64,000 nt of DNA from Halobacillus litoralis (GCF_009856355.1 NZ_WMEW01000002.1:1-64000), one strand, 5' to 3'. Counted from the stretch's first letter, positions 16,122-25,091 are shown. Notes: generated by a model from the sequence alone, not told the origin. Program-made: numbers and translations.

Positions 16122-16835
16122 TCATGGGACCAGAGGATGGAACAGTGCTTCTGCCGCTGTTCGGAGTGCGGCTTCCTGTTCTTTTTTATAGCTGATGATA
16201 AAACAGGTGGAAGGACCACCAGATTTAAATAGATCCAGTGGACAAGACGGATCAACAGCCCGTGCCTGCCCATTTATGGACAGCATTTCCTTCAACTCGT
16301 AAAGAATACCTTTAGAGCCGACAGGTCGTGTTTCGAACACGGCCGGGTGATCGGCCAGTTCTTTAAATAAAGACAGGGATGCCATCCGATCCTGGTCATC
16401 CATTACTTCTTCCCCGACAAGCGGTTCACCGATAACAGCAAACGCTGCATGCTCCGGCGTACAGCCCGTCATTTTTTCTGCCCAATGGATTTTCCCTGCG
16501 ATTGTAAGAGCCATAGCCGACTGCTGTAAAGGGAAGTTGGATTCTGTGCTTCCTGTTACAGACAGAGAAAGATCCAGACGATCGATAATGGCATGGATTC
16601 GGCTTACACACGGTTCCCAGACGTCATCCCCTGAGAAATTATGGAGAAGGATCGACAACGGCTCCGCTCCTACAGCATAGTTTTCCATAAAGGCCACTCT
16701 GAACATAAATTCGGCTACCAACGGATAGGGGGCTTGGATGTAATCCCCGGCCTTCTCACCGATATTCGCTGCATTGTCAGTGCTGATCACTAAATCAAAC
16801 GAATCATCAAAAGGAATAAATGTGCTATCTCTCAT
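16122..16835 (-). CDS. cblS: Alpha-ribazole kinase-like protein (CblS)
   Basis: 237-aa protein of the AIR synthase/ThiL (PurM-like) fold. FDLVISTDNAANIG near the N-terminus, then YPLVAEFMFRVAFMENYAVGAEPLSILL and VTGSTESNFPLQQSAMALTIAGK, resemble the metal/ATP-binding segments of that superfamily. In Listeria and Geobacillus a PurM-like protein of this kind (CblS) phosphorylates alpha-ribazole and is encoded beside the transporter CblT, exactly as here: its start overlaps the end of the S-component gene. It is the last gene of the cobalamin operon. Assignment depends strongly on context. Confidence 0.7.
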   Translation of the reverse strand: MRDSTFIPFDDSFDLVISTDNAANIGEKAGDYIQAPYPLVAEFMFRVAFMENYAVGAEPLSILLHNFSGDDVWEPCVSRIHAIIDRLDLSLSVTGSTESNFPLQQSAMALTIAGKIHWAEKMTGCTPEHAAFAVIGEPLVGEEVMDDQDRMASLSLFKELADHPAVFETRPVGSKGILYELKEMLSINGQARAVDPSCPLDLFKSGGPSTCFIISYKKEQEAALRTAAEALFHPLVP

Positions 16836-17310
16836 TGAATTCCACCCCTCTTTCCCATGTGACAGCCTTTGTTAATTTCGGCAGGACAAGTCGGAACACG
16901 ACCATATTGATGACAGCTCCTGCTGTGAGCGCCGGCACAAGGGTCCAGTAAAACGCATGATCCATTATGAAAAAGAACGGAAACGGCAGAACAAGACTAT
17001 TGAAAATAATGAAAAACAGATACCCTGTCCACTGGCTTCTATAGTAGATAAAGGGAAATAAAAAAAGAAGAACCGCCATTTCCAATGCGATGAACAGGTG
17101 AAAAGGACCGAGCGGAAAGCCTCCAGTTAATGCGGAAAGCAGATGACCAAGCCCTCCGGCTGCTGCACCGCTTACCGGGCCGAGCAGGATGGAGGCCGTA
17201 AGCGCGGGCATAGAATCAAGGCCGACGCTTCCAAGCCCGACTGGGATTTTCAACAATCCGCCAACGGCCGATAAGGATATGAACAGCGCTGTCCATACCA
17301 ATTTCCTCAA
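16825..17310 (-). CDS. cblT: ECF transporter S component, probable alpha-ribazole transporter (CblT)
   Basis: 161-aa protein with about five or six transmembrane helices. GSVGLDSMPALTASILLGPVSGAAAGGLGHLLSAL is typical of substrate-binding subunits of energy-coupling factor transporters. The generic EcfA/EcfT module must be encoded elsewhere. The cobalamin operon context and the overlapping CblS-like gene support alpha-ribazole as substrate. A TTG start overlaps the previous stop as TTGA; no upstream ATG fits before the first helix. Confidence 0.72.
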   Translation of the reverse strand: MRKLVWTALFISLSAVGGLLKIPVGLGSVGLDSMPALTASILLGPVSGAAAGGLGHLLSALTGGFPLGPFHLFIALEMAVLLFLFPFIYYRSQWTGYLFFIIFNSLVLPFPFFFIMDHAFYWTLVPALTAGAVINMVVFRLVLPKLTKAVTWERGVEFNER

Positions 17311-17897
17311 TTTTCTTTAGACTTCCGGGGGCGTCCCTTGAAAACTTCTGCACTTCGAATATACTCTACATCCTTCTCTCCGCTCACGAAGTTGATGTAG
17401 CGGCTGACCGCAAAGAAATAATCCGAGAGCCGGTTTAGATAGCGGAGACAAACGTCATGAATGTCTTCGACTTTTGCAAGAGAAACGACATTCCTTTCTG
17501 CTCTTCTCGTAATCGTCCGTGCTATATGAAGCGTACCGGAAGCCGGCGCCCCTCCAGGCAGAATGAATCGTTTAAGCTCTGGCGTCGCTGCAATATATTC
17601 GTCCATGCGGTCTTCCAGCCAGTGCACGCTCATTTCCTCCAGTTTAAACGGATGGCCGGCTTTCTTATTAGCCAGATCACCGCCGCAGTCAAACAATTCA
17701 TGTTGGATTCGTTCCAGTTCTTCGTCCACCTGTTTCAATGCATGGATGGAAAGATCCAATTCGCTCCTGGCCTTTCCTACGAAACTGTTCGCCTCATCAA
17801 CGGTTCCGTATGCTTCTACACGGATGTCATCCTTATCCACCCGTCCTCCAATGACGCTCGTTTGTCCTTTATCACCAGATTTAGTATACAGCCTCAT
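17307..17897 (-). CDS. pduO: PduO-type ATP:cob(I)alamin adenosyltransferase
   Basis: 196-aa enzyme that attaches the adenosyl group to cob(I)alamin or cobinamide. KSGDKGQTSVIGGRVDKDD is the P-loop-like ATP-binding motif. VEAYGTVDEANSFVG, FILPGGAPASGTLHIARTITRRAER and VCLRYLNRLSDYFFAVSRY complete the family signature; the last helix packs at the corrin site. AGGAGG precedes ATG 17897. Coupled by overlap to cblT. Confidence 0.92.
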   Translation of the reverse strand: MRLYTKSGDKGQTSVIGGRVDKDDIRVEAYGTVDEANSFVGKARSELDLSIHALKQVDEELERIQHELFDCGGDLANKKAGHPFKLEEMSVHWLEDRMDEYIAATPELKRFILPGGAPASGTLHIARTITRRAERNVVSLAKVEDIHDVCLRYLNRLSDYFFAVSRYINFVSGEKDVEYIRSAEVFKGRPRKSKEN

Positions 17898-17911
17898 TTG
17901 ATAACCTCCTA

Positions 17912-18304
17912 TTATTTCAATTGTTCTGCAATACCGAACCAGACGACATACGCATGCTCAGCCTCTTCCATGACCATTTGGTACAGGAACCCTGTACGGT
18001 CGCGCCATATTCTGTCCGATTTTTCTAATGGAACCATGCCTTTTGTCATGTCTGTTCCAATCAAGAGCAGACGGCGCTGAGGGTGCTGGTTTTCCCACGT
18101 AATGAACGGTTCCAGCCAGGCCCACCCTTCTTCGGTCTCTTTGGAGATGAATTCAATGTTTTCAAGAACAAGCTGATTCGTGTCCGGTAATACCGCCTCC
18201 TGTGTTTTTACATTGATCCACGTGTATTCCTGGTGACGGTCGATCCATTCTTCTTCCACCCATTTTCCTTTGCCGTTATAGGCGCCACCTGTAACAAATT
18301 CCAT
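17912..18304 (-). CDS. Short CobU-like protein (adenosylcobinamide kinase/guanylyltransferase-related)
   Basis: 130-aa protein beginning MEFVTGGAYNGKGKWV, which parallels the GGxRSGKS P-loop of CobU, and ending in a CobU-like strand/helix (EHAYVVWFGIAEQLK). The central region is reduced. The P-loop retains the glycines and lysine (GGAYNGKG), but Ser/Thr is missing after the Lys. A canonical CobU is encoded at 21082-21630, so this is a second, diverged member in one operon; it may be specialised or non-catalytic. AGGAGGG seven bases upstream fixes the start, even though the start lies inside the end of cobC. Confidence 0.65.
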   Translation of the reverse strand: MEFVTGGAYNGKGKWVEEEWIDRHQEYTWINVKTQEAVLPDTNQLVLENIEFISKETEEGWAWLEPFITWENQHPQRRLLLIGTDMTKGMVPLEKSDRIWRDRTGFLYQMVMEEAEHAYVVWFGIAEQLK

Positions 18305-18867
18305 GACATCCCTCCTGCTCTCTTCAGTTTGACCTTGACCCCCTCACCAGGGTGCACCGGGTAGGTCCAGAGGGGTGTGCCTGTTATCCAGCTGACCATT
18401 TCCCTGAGCGGCCCCCCGTGTGTAATGACGGCGGCCGATTGCACCGGCTGTTTTGTGACCGTTCTCAGGAGATGCAGCAGAAAGCGCTCCACCCTCCTTT
18501 GGACATGGGCATAACGTTCACCATTCGGTGGTGTATGATGATCGGGACGGGAGATCCACGCCCGGTAGGCATCCACATCCTTTAAATCCTCATATGTACA
18601 CTTTTCCCAGTCCCCGAAATGGATTTCCCTCAGGGATGAGGACCTCCCAAAGCGGCGCCCGGGAAACAAAAGCTCCGCCGTTTCCACACAACGGATCAGG
18701 TCACTGCTGTAAATCAAATCTGCCGCAGGAAGCTGGTCTTTGATTTTTACGAGTTTCTCTCTTCCCTCTTCCAGGAGCGGAAGATCACTCCAGCCGATGT
18801 ACTGCTTCTGCCTGTTCCCTTCTGTTAAGCCGTGACGAATAAAATAGATATCCACCATACGATCCAC
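18208..18867 (-). CDS. cobC: Histidine phosphatase CobC (alpha-ribazole phosphatase)
   Basis: 219-aa phosphoglycerate-mutase-like phosphatase that removes phosphate from alpha-ribazole-5'-phosphate or from adenosylcobalamin phosphate. FIRHGLTEGNRQKQYIG carries the catalytic His and Arg, REIHFGDWE the second active-site block, and ITHGGPLREM the second His. A GTG at 18867 with AAGGAGGGG upstream is preferred; ATG 18858 is possible. The last ~32 codons overlap the next gene by 97 bp and look unlike the family. A stop lies in a neighbouring frame just before them. Confidence 0.85.
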   Translation of the reverse strand: MDRMVDIYFIRHGLTEGNRQKQYIGWSDLPLLEEGREKLVKIKDQLPAADLIYSSDLIRCVETAELLFPGRRFGRSSSLREIHFGDWEKCTYEDLKDVDAYRAWISRPDHHTPPNGERYAHVQRRVERFLLHLLRTVTKQPVQSAAVITHGGPLREMVSWITGTPLWTYPVHPGEGVKVKLKRAGGMSWNLLQVAPITAKENGWKKNGSTVTRNTRGSM

Positions 18868-19619
18868 AGCAGTGTTTCCCCTCCTTCTACAGCTGCACCT
18901 AAAACATCACCCGTGATTCCTCCGAACGACTGGATGGACAAACGCCGCATCCACCCATACAGCACAAGGGTGGATAAAAAGGCCAGAATGACCGGAATCC
19001 AGAGGGAATGGTAACCAACCATGAAAAAGGTGATGAGAATAAAGTTCTGCAGGAAACTGATGATCAACAGCTTCTTTTCATAAGCGGATTGAAACCATAC
19101 ACACAATCCTTCCTGTTTGGCAGGGGGCGTCCACGCAAAATGATAGAGAAGAATATTTCTGCTGAACCATGGGATGACAAGCAGCCCGGACGCAAACGCC
19201 GCAAAGGAAATGTGCAGGGTTTCCTGTAAAAACAAAAAGCGGACCGCAAGGAGAAGAAGGACAGACAGAACTCCAAAGGCACCCGTCCGCGGATCACTCA
19301 TAATCTCGAGTCGTTTTACGATGGACTGGTAGGAAAAATAAGCATCTCCAGTATCCATCCACCCATCCAGATGGATCCCCCCTGTCAACACACTGCTTAT
19401 AATCATAGCCGCAAGCGCAATACCTCCATCAGACATAGGCGTATACACATCGAGCAGGAAAGCAGCGGACAACGCGCCCCCTCCGGCTGTAAGGCCCACC
19501 CAGGGAAGACTTACCATAGCTCCCTTCAGCTGTGTATGCTCCATCGGAAGCGTCCGCCGGACAGGTAAAACGGAAAAGAATTGAAAGGCCAGCAGGACCC
19601 CTTGGAACCACGCCTTCAT
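18825..19619 (-). CDS. cobS: Adenosylcobinamide-GDP ribazoletransferase CobS
   Basis: 264-aa integral membrane enzyme that joins adenosylcobinamide-GDP to alpha-ribazole(-phosphate), the penultimate or last step of B12 assembly. The diagnostic FQFFSVLPVRR at the N-terminus, GGIHLDGWMDTGDA (acidic Mg-binding motif) and MSDPRTGAFGV are present, with about seven membrane segments. The start overlaps the cobQ stop as ATGA, and the end overlaps cobC by 43 bp. Confidence 0.93.
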   Translation of the reverse strand: MKAWFQGVLLAFQFFSVLPVRRTLPMEHTQLKGAMVSLPWVGLTAGGGALSAAFLLDVYTPMSDGGIALAAMIISSVLTGGIHLDGWMDTGDAYFSYQSIVKRLEIMSDPRTGAFGVLSVLLLLAVRFLFLQETLHISFAAFASGLLVIPWFSRNILLYHFAWTPPAKQEGLCVWFQSAYEKKLLIISFLQNFILITFFMVGYHSLWIPVILAFLSTLVLYGWMRRLSIQSFGGITGDVLGAAVEGGETLLWIVWWISILFVTA

Positions 19620-21085
19620 GATGACAGCCCCTTACCATTTAATACATGCATAAGAGCAGCTGTATCCACTTCTTTTTCCAGGTGGTCTGCCACTTGATCA
19701 TAAGGATCCCTTTGTTCAGGATTCTCAAAAATGAGTGGAAGGTTCTTTGTCCTGCGCAGCTTGTTCAACCAGTCTGAACGGAAGCTGTCATTATGAAAGA
19801 CGTGATGCAGGTGGGTGCCTATCACTCTTCCATCCTCCAGGACGGCTCCTTCCTCACAACCTTCAAGAATGAATAAAGGAGAAAGTTCACCAGCTTCGCG
19901 GGTGACCTCCCCGAGGTGGATTTCATATCCTTCTACGGCTGCCCTGGTGAAGCCGCTGGAAGGATGCACCTCTCCCTGCACCCGCTTCGTCTGCTTATTC
20001 CTGTGAAAAACCGCCGACATCGGCAGGATTCCCAGCCCTTCCCAGCAATCTTTCTCATCTGTCAGCTGCTGCGTGAGCATTTGGTAGCCGCCGCATATCC
20101 CGGCTGCAGTTCCTCCTTTATGGATAAAAGAGATGACAGCCTCGGCCAGCCCCTTATGACGCAGATCCTGCAGATCTTCAATAGTGCTTCTCGTCCCTGG
20201 AAGAATGACAGCATCCGGAGAGCCGAATTCTTCCGGCTTGTACACATAGCGGATACTGACATCCTTCTCCTTATAAAAAGGGTCCACATCCGTAAAGTTG
20301 GAAACATACGGAAAAACGATGACAGCGAGGTCAACGGCCCCGGAAACAGATGAAATGGCTGCCGGCCTTATCGACAGAGAATCCTCTGCTTCCATATGAT
20401 GTTCGATATGCGGGAGTACACCAAGGACAGGAAGTCCTGTGTACGCTTCCAGCCACTCCCTGCCATCTTCAAACAAGGCAGGGTCGCCGCGGAATTTATT
20501 TATAATGATTCCCTGGACCCTTTTCCTGTGATGCGGCGGGAGCAGCTCCAGTGTACCGATGATGGAAGCGAACACTCCACCCCTGTCAATATCTGCCGTC
20601 AACAGGACAGGAACGTCAGCCAAGTCAGCGACACACATATTGACCAGTTCACGATCATTCAAGTTCACTTCTACAGGACTTCCGGCTCCTTCAATAATGA
20701 TATAGTCAAAAGAGGTATTCAGTATGTCAAGGCTGTGCTTAATGGCTTGAAGCCCCTTTTCATAAAAGCCCTCGCGGTAGTCTCTTCCTGAAAATGTCTT
20801 CATCGATTCCCCGAGACAGATCACCTCCGCACGCTGATCACTTCTCGGTTTCAATAGTATAGGATTCATTTCCGGCAGAGCCGGTGTCCGACAAGCCTCT
20901 GCCTGGACGCCCTGGGCCCTGCCGATTTCTGTTCCCCATTCAGTCACATAGGAATTATTCGACATGTTCTGTGACTTGAACGGGGCCACCCGGTATCCTT
21001 GATTGGAAAGCCAACGGCAGATGGCCGTCACAATGAAGCTTTTCCCTACATTCGACGCCGTACCTTGAATCATAAGTCCCTTCAT
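19616..21085 (-). CDS. cobQ: Cobyric acid synthase CobQ
   Basis: 489-aa glutamine-dependent amidase that amidates the b, d, e and g carboxylates of adenosylcobyrinate a,c-diamide. The N-terminal ATPase domain has GTASNVGKSFIVTAICR (P-loop) and FKSQNMSNNSYVT, then GAGSPVEVNLND and ADIDRGGVFASIIGT. The C-terminal class I amidotransferase domain has GICGGYQML (nucleophile Cys) and a late GTHLHHVFHND His. Upstream corrin-ring genes are not in the window, so its substrate must come from elsewhere on the genome or be salvaged. Confidence 0.93.
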   Translation of the reverse strand: MKGLMIQGTASNVGKSFIVTAICRWLSNQGYRVAPFKSQNMSNNSYVTEWGTEIGRAQGVQAEACRTPALPEMNPILLKPRSDQRAEVICLGESMKTFSGRDYREGFYEKGLQAIKHSLDILNTSFDYIIIEGAGSPVEVNLNDRELVNMCVADLADVPVLLTADIDRGGVFASIIGTLELLPPHHRKRVQGIIINKFRGDPALFEDGREWLEAYTGLPVLGVLPHIEHHMEAEDSLSIRPAAISSVSGAVDLAVIVFPYVSNFTDVDPFYKEKDVSIRYVYKPEEFGSPDAVILPGTRSTIEDLQDLRHKGLAEAVISFIHKGGTAAGICGGYQMLTQQLTDEKDCWEGLGILPMSAVFHRNKQTKRVQGEVHPSSGFTRAAVEGYEIHLGEVTREAGELSPLFILEGCEEGAVLEDGRVIGTHLHHVFHNDSFRSDWLNKLRRTKNLPLIFENPEQRDPYDQVADHLEKEVDTAALMHVLNGKGLSS

Positions 21086-21630
21086 AGCGACGGCCCCTTT
21101 TTAAGCTGGGCATGCCCGGACTGCATATGATAGGCATACTCGGCCATGGAAACCAATTTCACATGGAGAGCTCCCAGCAGCTGTAAATATTCTTCAATTG
21201 CAGGTGGATGGTCAGCTGCATCAGAAAAAAGATCATTGGAAACAATAATGAGCTGATCCGCCCTTTTGGATAACTGATCCATTTCATCCATCATACCGGT
21301 CACAAGATCCTCTATGTTCCCATCCCCGCCCATCTGCATCCATTCATTCGTCGCCCAAGTCGTCAGGCAATCCAGAAGGACAACGCTCCCATCAGGGAAA
21401 GAGGCTTCTGATGGCCGTACCGGATGCTCATGGAGAACCCACGTGTGCATTGAACTTTCTCTGGATTTTTGATGATGGTGAATTCGATGCTGCATCTCTT
21501 CATCTGTAACAACGCCTGCAGCAATATAATGTAATCGGTGTTCTCCCGTTTCGGCAGCTGCCTTTTCAGCTGTCCGGCTCTTCCCACTTCTAACTCCGCC
21601 AATTACTACTGTAAGCATAGGCTTCTCCAT
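21082..21630 (-). CDS. cobU: Adenosylcobinamide kinase/guanylyltransferase CobU
   Basis: 182-aa bifunctional enzyme that phosphorylates adenosylcobinamide and attaches GMP. VVIGGVRSGKSRTAEKAA is the P-loop. HRIHHHQKSR contains the His that becomes guanylylated, VVLLDCLTTWATNEW is the Walker B-like segment, and IIVSNDLFSDAA follows. Overlaps cobQ (ATGA) downstream and the end of cobD upstream by 25 bp. It is the canonical member; compare the short paralogue at 17912. Confidence 0.9.
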   Translation of the reverse strand: MEKPMLTVVIGGVRSGKSRTAEKAAAETGEHRLHYIAAGVVTDEEMQHRIHHHQKSRESSMHTWVLHEHPVRPSEASFPDGSVVLLDCLTTWATNEWMQMGGDGNIEDLVTGMMDEMDQLSKRADQLIIVSNDLFSDAADHPPAIEEYLQLLGALHVKLVSMAEYAYHMQSGHAQLKKGPSL

Positions 21631-22691
21631 TTACCCAGAGCACGGAGAAGCTGTTCGTTTTCTTTCCGCTGCTTCACAGCCCCCCGGATAAAGGTGCCGT
21701 TCAATGAGGCAAAGTTATTCGTATGCCGTACAGCTATTCCTTCCTGCAGAAGAAAGCGGACCATCTCATTCGCTTGACTGTGAAATGGGTCTTTCATGAG
21801 AAAGAAATTTGTATCAGTGGATAAAGGGGAGAATCCCAGCTTCTTCAGTTCAAGGAAAAGGATGGCTTTTTCCCTTGAAACAGCAGCGGCTGTCCGGCGT
21901 GCGAAGCCTTCCTGACTTAAACAATAGAAACCGGCTTCCTCAGCCAGTGCATTTACACTCCATGCAGGCTGCAGTCGGCTGAGCTTTTCGATTAAGGCGG
22001 CACCGGCTAATAGATAACCGAGCCTCAGACCCGGGATGTTATACATCTTTGTCAGCGACCGCAGCAAAAGGACGTTCGGAAATTCAAACAAATCCGGCGA
22101 GAAGAAAGGTTCTCCAGAAACAAAATCAAAAAAAGCCTCATCAATCATGACTTGGACACCATTGAATTCGCAGAGCTTTAACAGCTCATACAATACATCA
22201 GGCTGATACGTTCTGCCTGTGGGGTTGTTCGGATGACAAAGCATTAAAACATCCATCCTTTGGAGATGAGGAAGGATATCTGGAAGAAACAGATCAAAGG
22301 TTCTCCCCTCAGATACATAAAGTTCAACGATCTCACAGTCATAGGCTTCGCACGCTTTTTGATACTCCGAAAAGGTAGGGTGGATGATACCGATCCGCTT
22401 TCCCTGCCAGAGCCGGGCACATAAATGGATCAGTTCCGAAGCTCCATTGCCTACAAGGACGTTTTCAGGCAGAAGGTACTGGTTTTCAGCAATCCTCCCC
22501 CTGAGCCGTTGTTGATCCAGATCAGGATATTCATGAATCAAGGACAGATGGTTCTCCAAATGACTAATCAGCCCGGGTGGTGCCCCGTATGGATTGGTGT
22601 TCACACTAAAATCTGTAATCGTTTCCTTCGGTTCTTTTCCCTGCATTTGATATAGTTTATAAGGATCTGCCCCATGAGACGGCCAGTTCAA
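21606..22691 (-). CDS. cobD: L-threonine-O-3-phosphate decarboxylase CobD
   Basis: 361-aa PLP enzyme that makes (R)-1-amino-2-propanol phosphate, the linker of the nucleotide loop. HGADPYKLY and DFSVNTNPYGAPPGL at the N-terminus are typical. CHPNNPTGR binds PLP, and LLRSLTKMYNIPGLRLGYLL carries the Schiff-base Lys. Overlaps cbiB by 35 bp. Histidinol-phosphate aminotransferase is the nearest alternative family, ruled out by context and the N-terminal signature. Confidence 0.9.
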   Translation of the reverse strand: MNWPSHGADPYKLYQMQGKEPKETITDFSVNTNPYGAPPGLISHLENHLSLIHEYPDLDQQRLRGRIAENQYLLPENVLVGNGASELIHLCARLWQGKRIGIIHPTFSEYQKACEAYDCEIVELYVSEGRTFDLFLPDILPHLQRMDVLMLCHPNNPTGRTYQPDVLYELLKLCEFNGVQVMIDEAFFDFVSGEPFFSPDLFEFPNVLLLRSLTKMYNIPGLRLGYLLAGAALIEKLSRLQPAWSVNALAEEAGFYCLSQEGFARRTAAAVSREKAILFLELKKLGFSPLSTDTNFFLMKDPFHSQANEMVRFLLQEGIAVRHTNNFASLNGTFIRGAVKQRKENEQLLRALGKWRSLCLQ

Positions 22692-23628
22692 ATCCCATTC
22701 CCCCTAACCAGAGCAGAACAATCCATGCTGCCACCGTACGGGTTAACAGCTCATTGATCTGCATAATATGTATGTTGGACAGCTCATAGTTGGGAAAACC
22801 AATATACGGCCGGAAAGACTTTTCACCGAAATAAGAATTTTCCCCACCTAATTGCACCCCCAGCGATAAAGCGGCGGCTGCTTCCCCCCAGCCACTGTTT
22901 GGACTCGGGTGATGAGCGGCCTGTGAAGGAAGATGACGGAACCTCCATCGCTTTTCATGGAAGGTTCCACTGGATATGATGATGGTCACCACCGCCGTTA
23001 AGCGGCTTGGAATATAGTTCAATACATCATCCATTTTTGCCGATGCAAACCCGAAATGTTTGTATCGGTCTGTTTTATAACCAAGCATGGAGTCGCACGT
23101 ATTAACCGCCCGGTACAGCAGAGCCAGCGGCGCCCCGCCGATGAGGGCGTAAAAAAGAGGAGCCGTGACGCCGTCACTCACATTTTCCGCTACGGTTTCC
23201 ACCGTCCCACGGACAAGTTCCCTCTCCATTAGTTGGTCTGTGTCACGACCGACAATCCATCCAAGCTCGGAACGGGCGGCGTTCCAATCACCCTCCTGCA
23301 AAGGGAGATAAACCTTCATGGCCGCTTCCTTCAACCCTTTCCCTGCTATGGTTGTCCATATGAGAATTCCTTCCAGGGCAATTGAAACTGGATGACTCCA
23401 TAACGCGGCCGCCTTCACCACTGCCCAGGTAAGCAGACATACAGAACCCGTGACGACTCCCCAAAGAAGCCACCCTTTCCAAACCCGATGCCGTCCTTTG
23501 TTCCATCTCTTTTCGAGGACGGAAATAAATCTCCCCATCCCTACAACAGGATGAGGCATTTTTTTAGGATCTCCAAAGCAGTAGTCCAGCAGACAGCCAA
23601 GTGTCAGTGCAAGCAGATGGGAAATCAT
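22657..23628 (-). CDS. cbiB: Adenosylcobinamide-phosphate synthase CbiB
   Basis: 323-aa membrane protein that amidates adenosylcobyric acid with aminopropanol (phosphate). LLDYCFGDPKKMPHPVVGMGRFI at the N-terminus, RGTVETVAENVSDGVTAPLFYALIGG, AVNTCDSMLGYKTDRYKHFG and ARLDDVLNYIPSRLTA-like segments are diagnostic, with about five membrane helices. Overlaps the btuD-cbiZ stop by four bases (ATGA). Confidence 0.93.
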   Translation of the reverse strand: MISHLLALTLGCLLDYCFGDPKKMPHPVVGMGRFISVLEKRWNKGRHRVWKGWLLWGVVTGSVCLLTWAVVKAAALWSHPVSIALEGILIWTTIAGKGLKEAAMKVYLPLQEGDWNAARSELGWIVGRDTDQLMERELVRGTVETVAENVSDGVTAPLFYALIGGAPLALLYRAVNTCDSMLGYKTDRYKHFGFASAKMDDVLNYIPSRLTAVVTIIISSGTFHEKRWRFRHLPSQAAHHPSPNSGWGEAAAALSLGVQLGGENSYFGEKSFRPYIGFPNYELSNIHIMQINELLTRTVAAWIVLLWLGGMGFELAVSWGRSL

Positions 23629-25091
23629 ATTCCTTCCTCTTTTCGATCGAGGTATCGAGCGATCGCTTCTTTGGAAGCTTTGTACACAGCAGGGCCGACC
23701 GCTCTGCCTAAAGAAGAAATGGTTCCTCCATATTCCAGCACCGTTCCCTGCTGTGTCCCTGCGATTAATATACTGTCGGTAGAAGTTCCTGTAGCGGTTG
23801 TACCGGATAGAGGATCCTTAATATCCATATCCGTCACAGCCTTCACTTTAGCTTCTGTCGCGGTCATCAGACTTTGTGCAAAAGCTTGTTCAGATAAATG
23901 ACCATCTATGAAAACCCATGTGTTGATTGTCCCCGGAACAGCTTCCTGCATATGGCGGTTGTTGTGGACGACATCTACAGCATTTCCAGTTCCAGCTGTC
24001 ACAACCACAAGCACCGTGAAGTCTTCTTTCTCTACAAATACAGTAGAAGCGTCTGTCACTTTGGCTGCCGTCATCATGCCTACGGTCCTGTACGTCTGAC
24101 AGCCGTAACGTTCAGCTTCAGTAATCAGATATCCAGCCGGATCCTCACAGCGGAAGGAATGATCCACCTGTATGTTCATGAATTCTTCAAACCAACCGAA
24201 ACCAGGGTTCAGAACCGCAGAAGAGTAACACTTTAAAGGTCGGAGGCTCTTATAATACACACGACTTTCGGAAACTTCCAGATGATCAGGAGAAATGACG
24301 GCTTCAGGCTTTTGATCTTGATAGGAGGGAACGACATTTGTAAATGGCTTTGAAAAAGAGGGATGAGCATGGACATGGATTTCCGATTGGTAGACTTCTG
24401 ATAAATGCCCTACCTCCAGCACCTCTTCGGGTTCATCCAGTGCACGGATGCTCCCTTGATCCAAAAGCAGAAGCCGGTCACAGTACATACTCGCTAAGTT
24501 CAAGTCGTGAAAGATGGCGATGACCGTCAGTCCGTCCTTCAGAGACCACTGCTTCAAAGCATCCAGCATCTGTTTTTGATAACTGAAATCCAAATGATTC
24601 GTCGGCTCATCCAATAGAAGGATCCCGGGTTTCTGGGCTAGAGCCTGGGCAAGAAAAACACGCTGCCGCTCTCCCCCGCTTAAGGAAAGTAACGACTGGT
24701 GTCTAAACCGCGTTACACCCGTCTGCTCCATCACTTCTTCCGCAATACGGTAATCCTCTTTTGTCCACTGTTTGAAAAGGCCCTTTTGGTAAGGGTATCG
24801 TCCTATTAACACCGTCTGCTCCACTGTCGTCGAAAAAGACACATCATGATGCTGCGGCAGGACAGCCATTTCCCTGGCCGTTTCTTTCGCGGTCATCTGA
24901 CGGATCGGACGGCCTTGAATGACAACATCTCCTCTTATAGGCAATGTCCCGTTCAAAGCTTTAAGCAGCGTTGTCTTTCCACTGCCGTTCGGACCGAGGA
25001 CTCCGAACATTTCTCCTTTATTTACAGAAAAAGAAAGATCATGAAGAATGTCGTGGTCGTAGCCGGCATAGAGATGTTGAATGTCAATCAT
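23625..25091 (-). CDS. btuD: Corrinoid ABC transporter ATPase fused to CbiZ amidohydrolase (BtuD-CbiZ)
   Basis: 488-aa two-domain protein. Residues 1 to about 255 are an ABC ATPase: GPNGSGKTTLLK Walker A, LSGGERQRVFLAQAL signature, ILLLDEPTNHLDF Walker B. The remaining part, after a short linker, is CbiZ, the adenosylcobinamide amidohydrolase that opens imported cobinamides to cobyric acid; it has GCQTYRTVGMMTAAKVTDAS, VVTAGTGNAVD, GTINTWVFIDG and GTSTDSILIAG. The frame is open upstream to 25715, but that part only shadows btuC; ATG 25091 gives the normal ATPase start and overlaps the btuC stop. Import and remodelling are thus on one chain. Confidence 0.92.
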   Translation of the reverse strand: MIDIQHLYAGYDHDILHDLSFSVNKGEMFGVLGPNGSGKTTLLKALNGTLPIRGDVVIQGRPIRQMTAKETAREMAVLPQHHDVSFSTTVEQTVLIGRYPYQKGLFKQWTKEDYRIAEEVMEQTGVTRFRHQSLLSLSGGERQRVFLAQALAQKPGILLLDEPTNHLDFSYQKQMLDALKQWSLKDGLTVIAIFHDLNLASMYCDRLLLLDQGSIRALDEPEEVLEVGHLSEVYQSEIHVHAHPSFSKPFTNVVPSYQDQKPEAVISPDHLEVSESRVYYKSLRPLKCYSSAVLNPGFGWFEEFMNIQVDHSFRCEDPAGYLITEAERYGCQTYRTVGMMTAAKVTDASTVFVEKEDFTVLVVVTAGTGNAVDVVHNNRHMQEAVPGTINTWVFIDGHLSEQAFAQSLMTATEAKVKAVTDMDIKDPLSGTTATGTSTDSILIAGTQQGTVLEYGGTISSLGRAVGPAVYKASKEAIARYLDRKEEGI

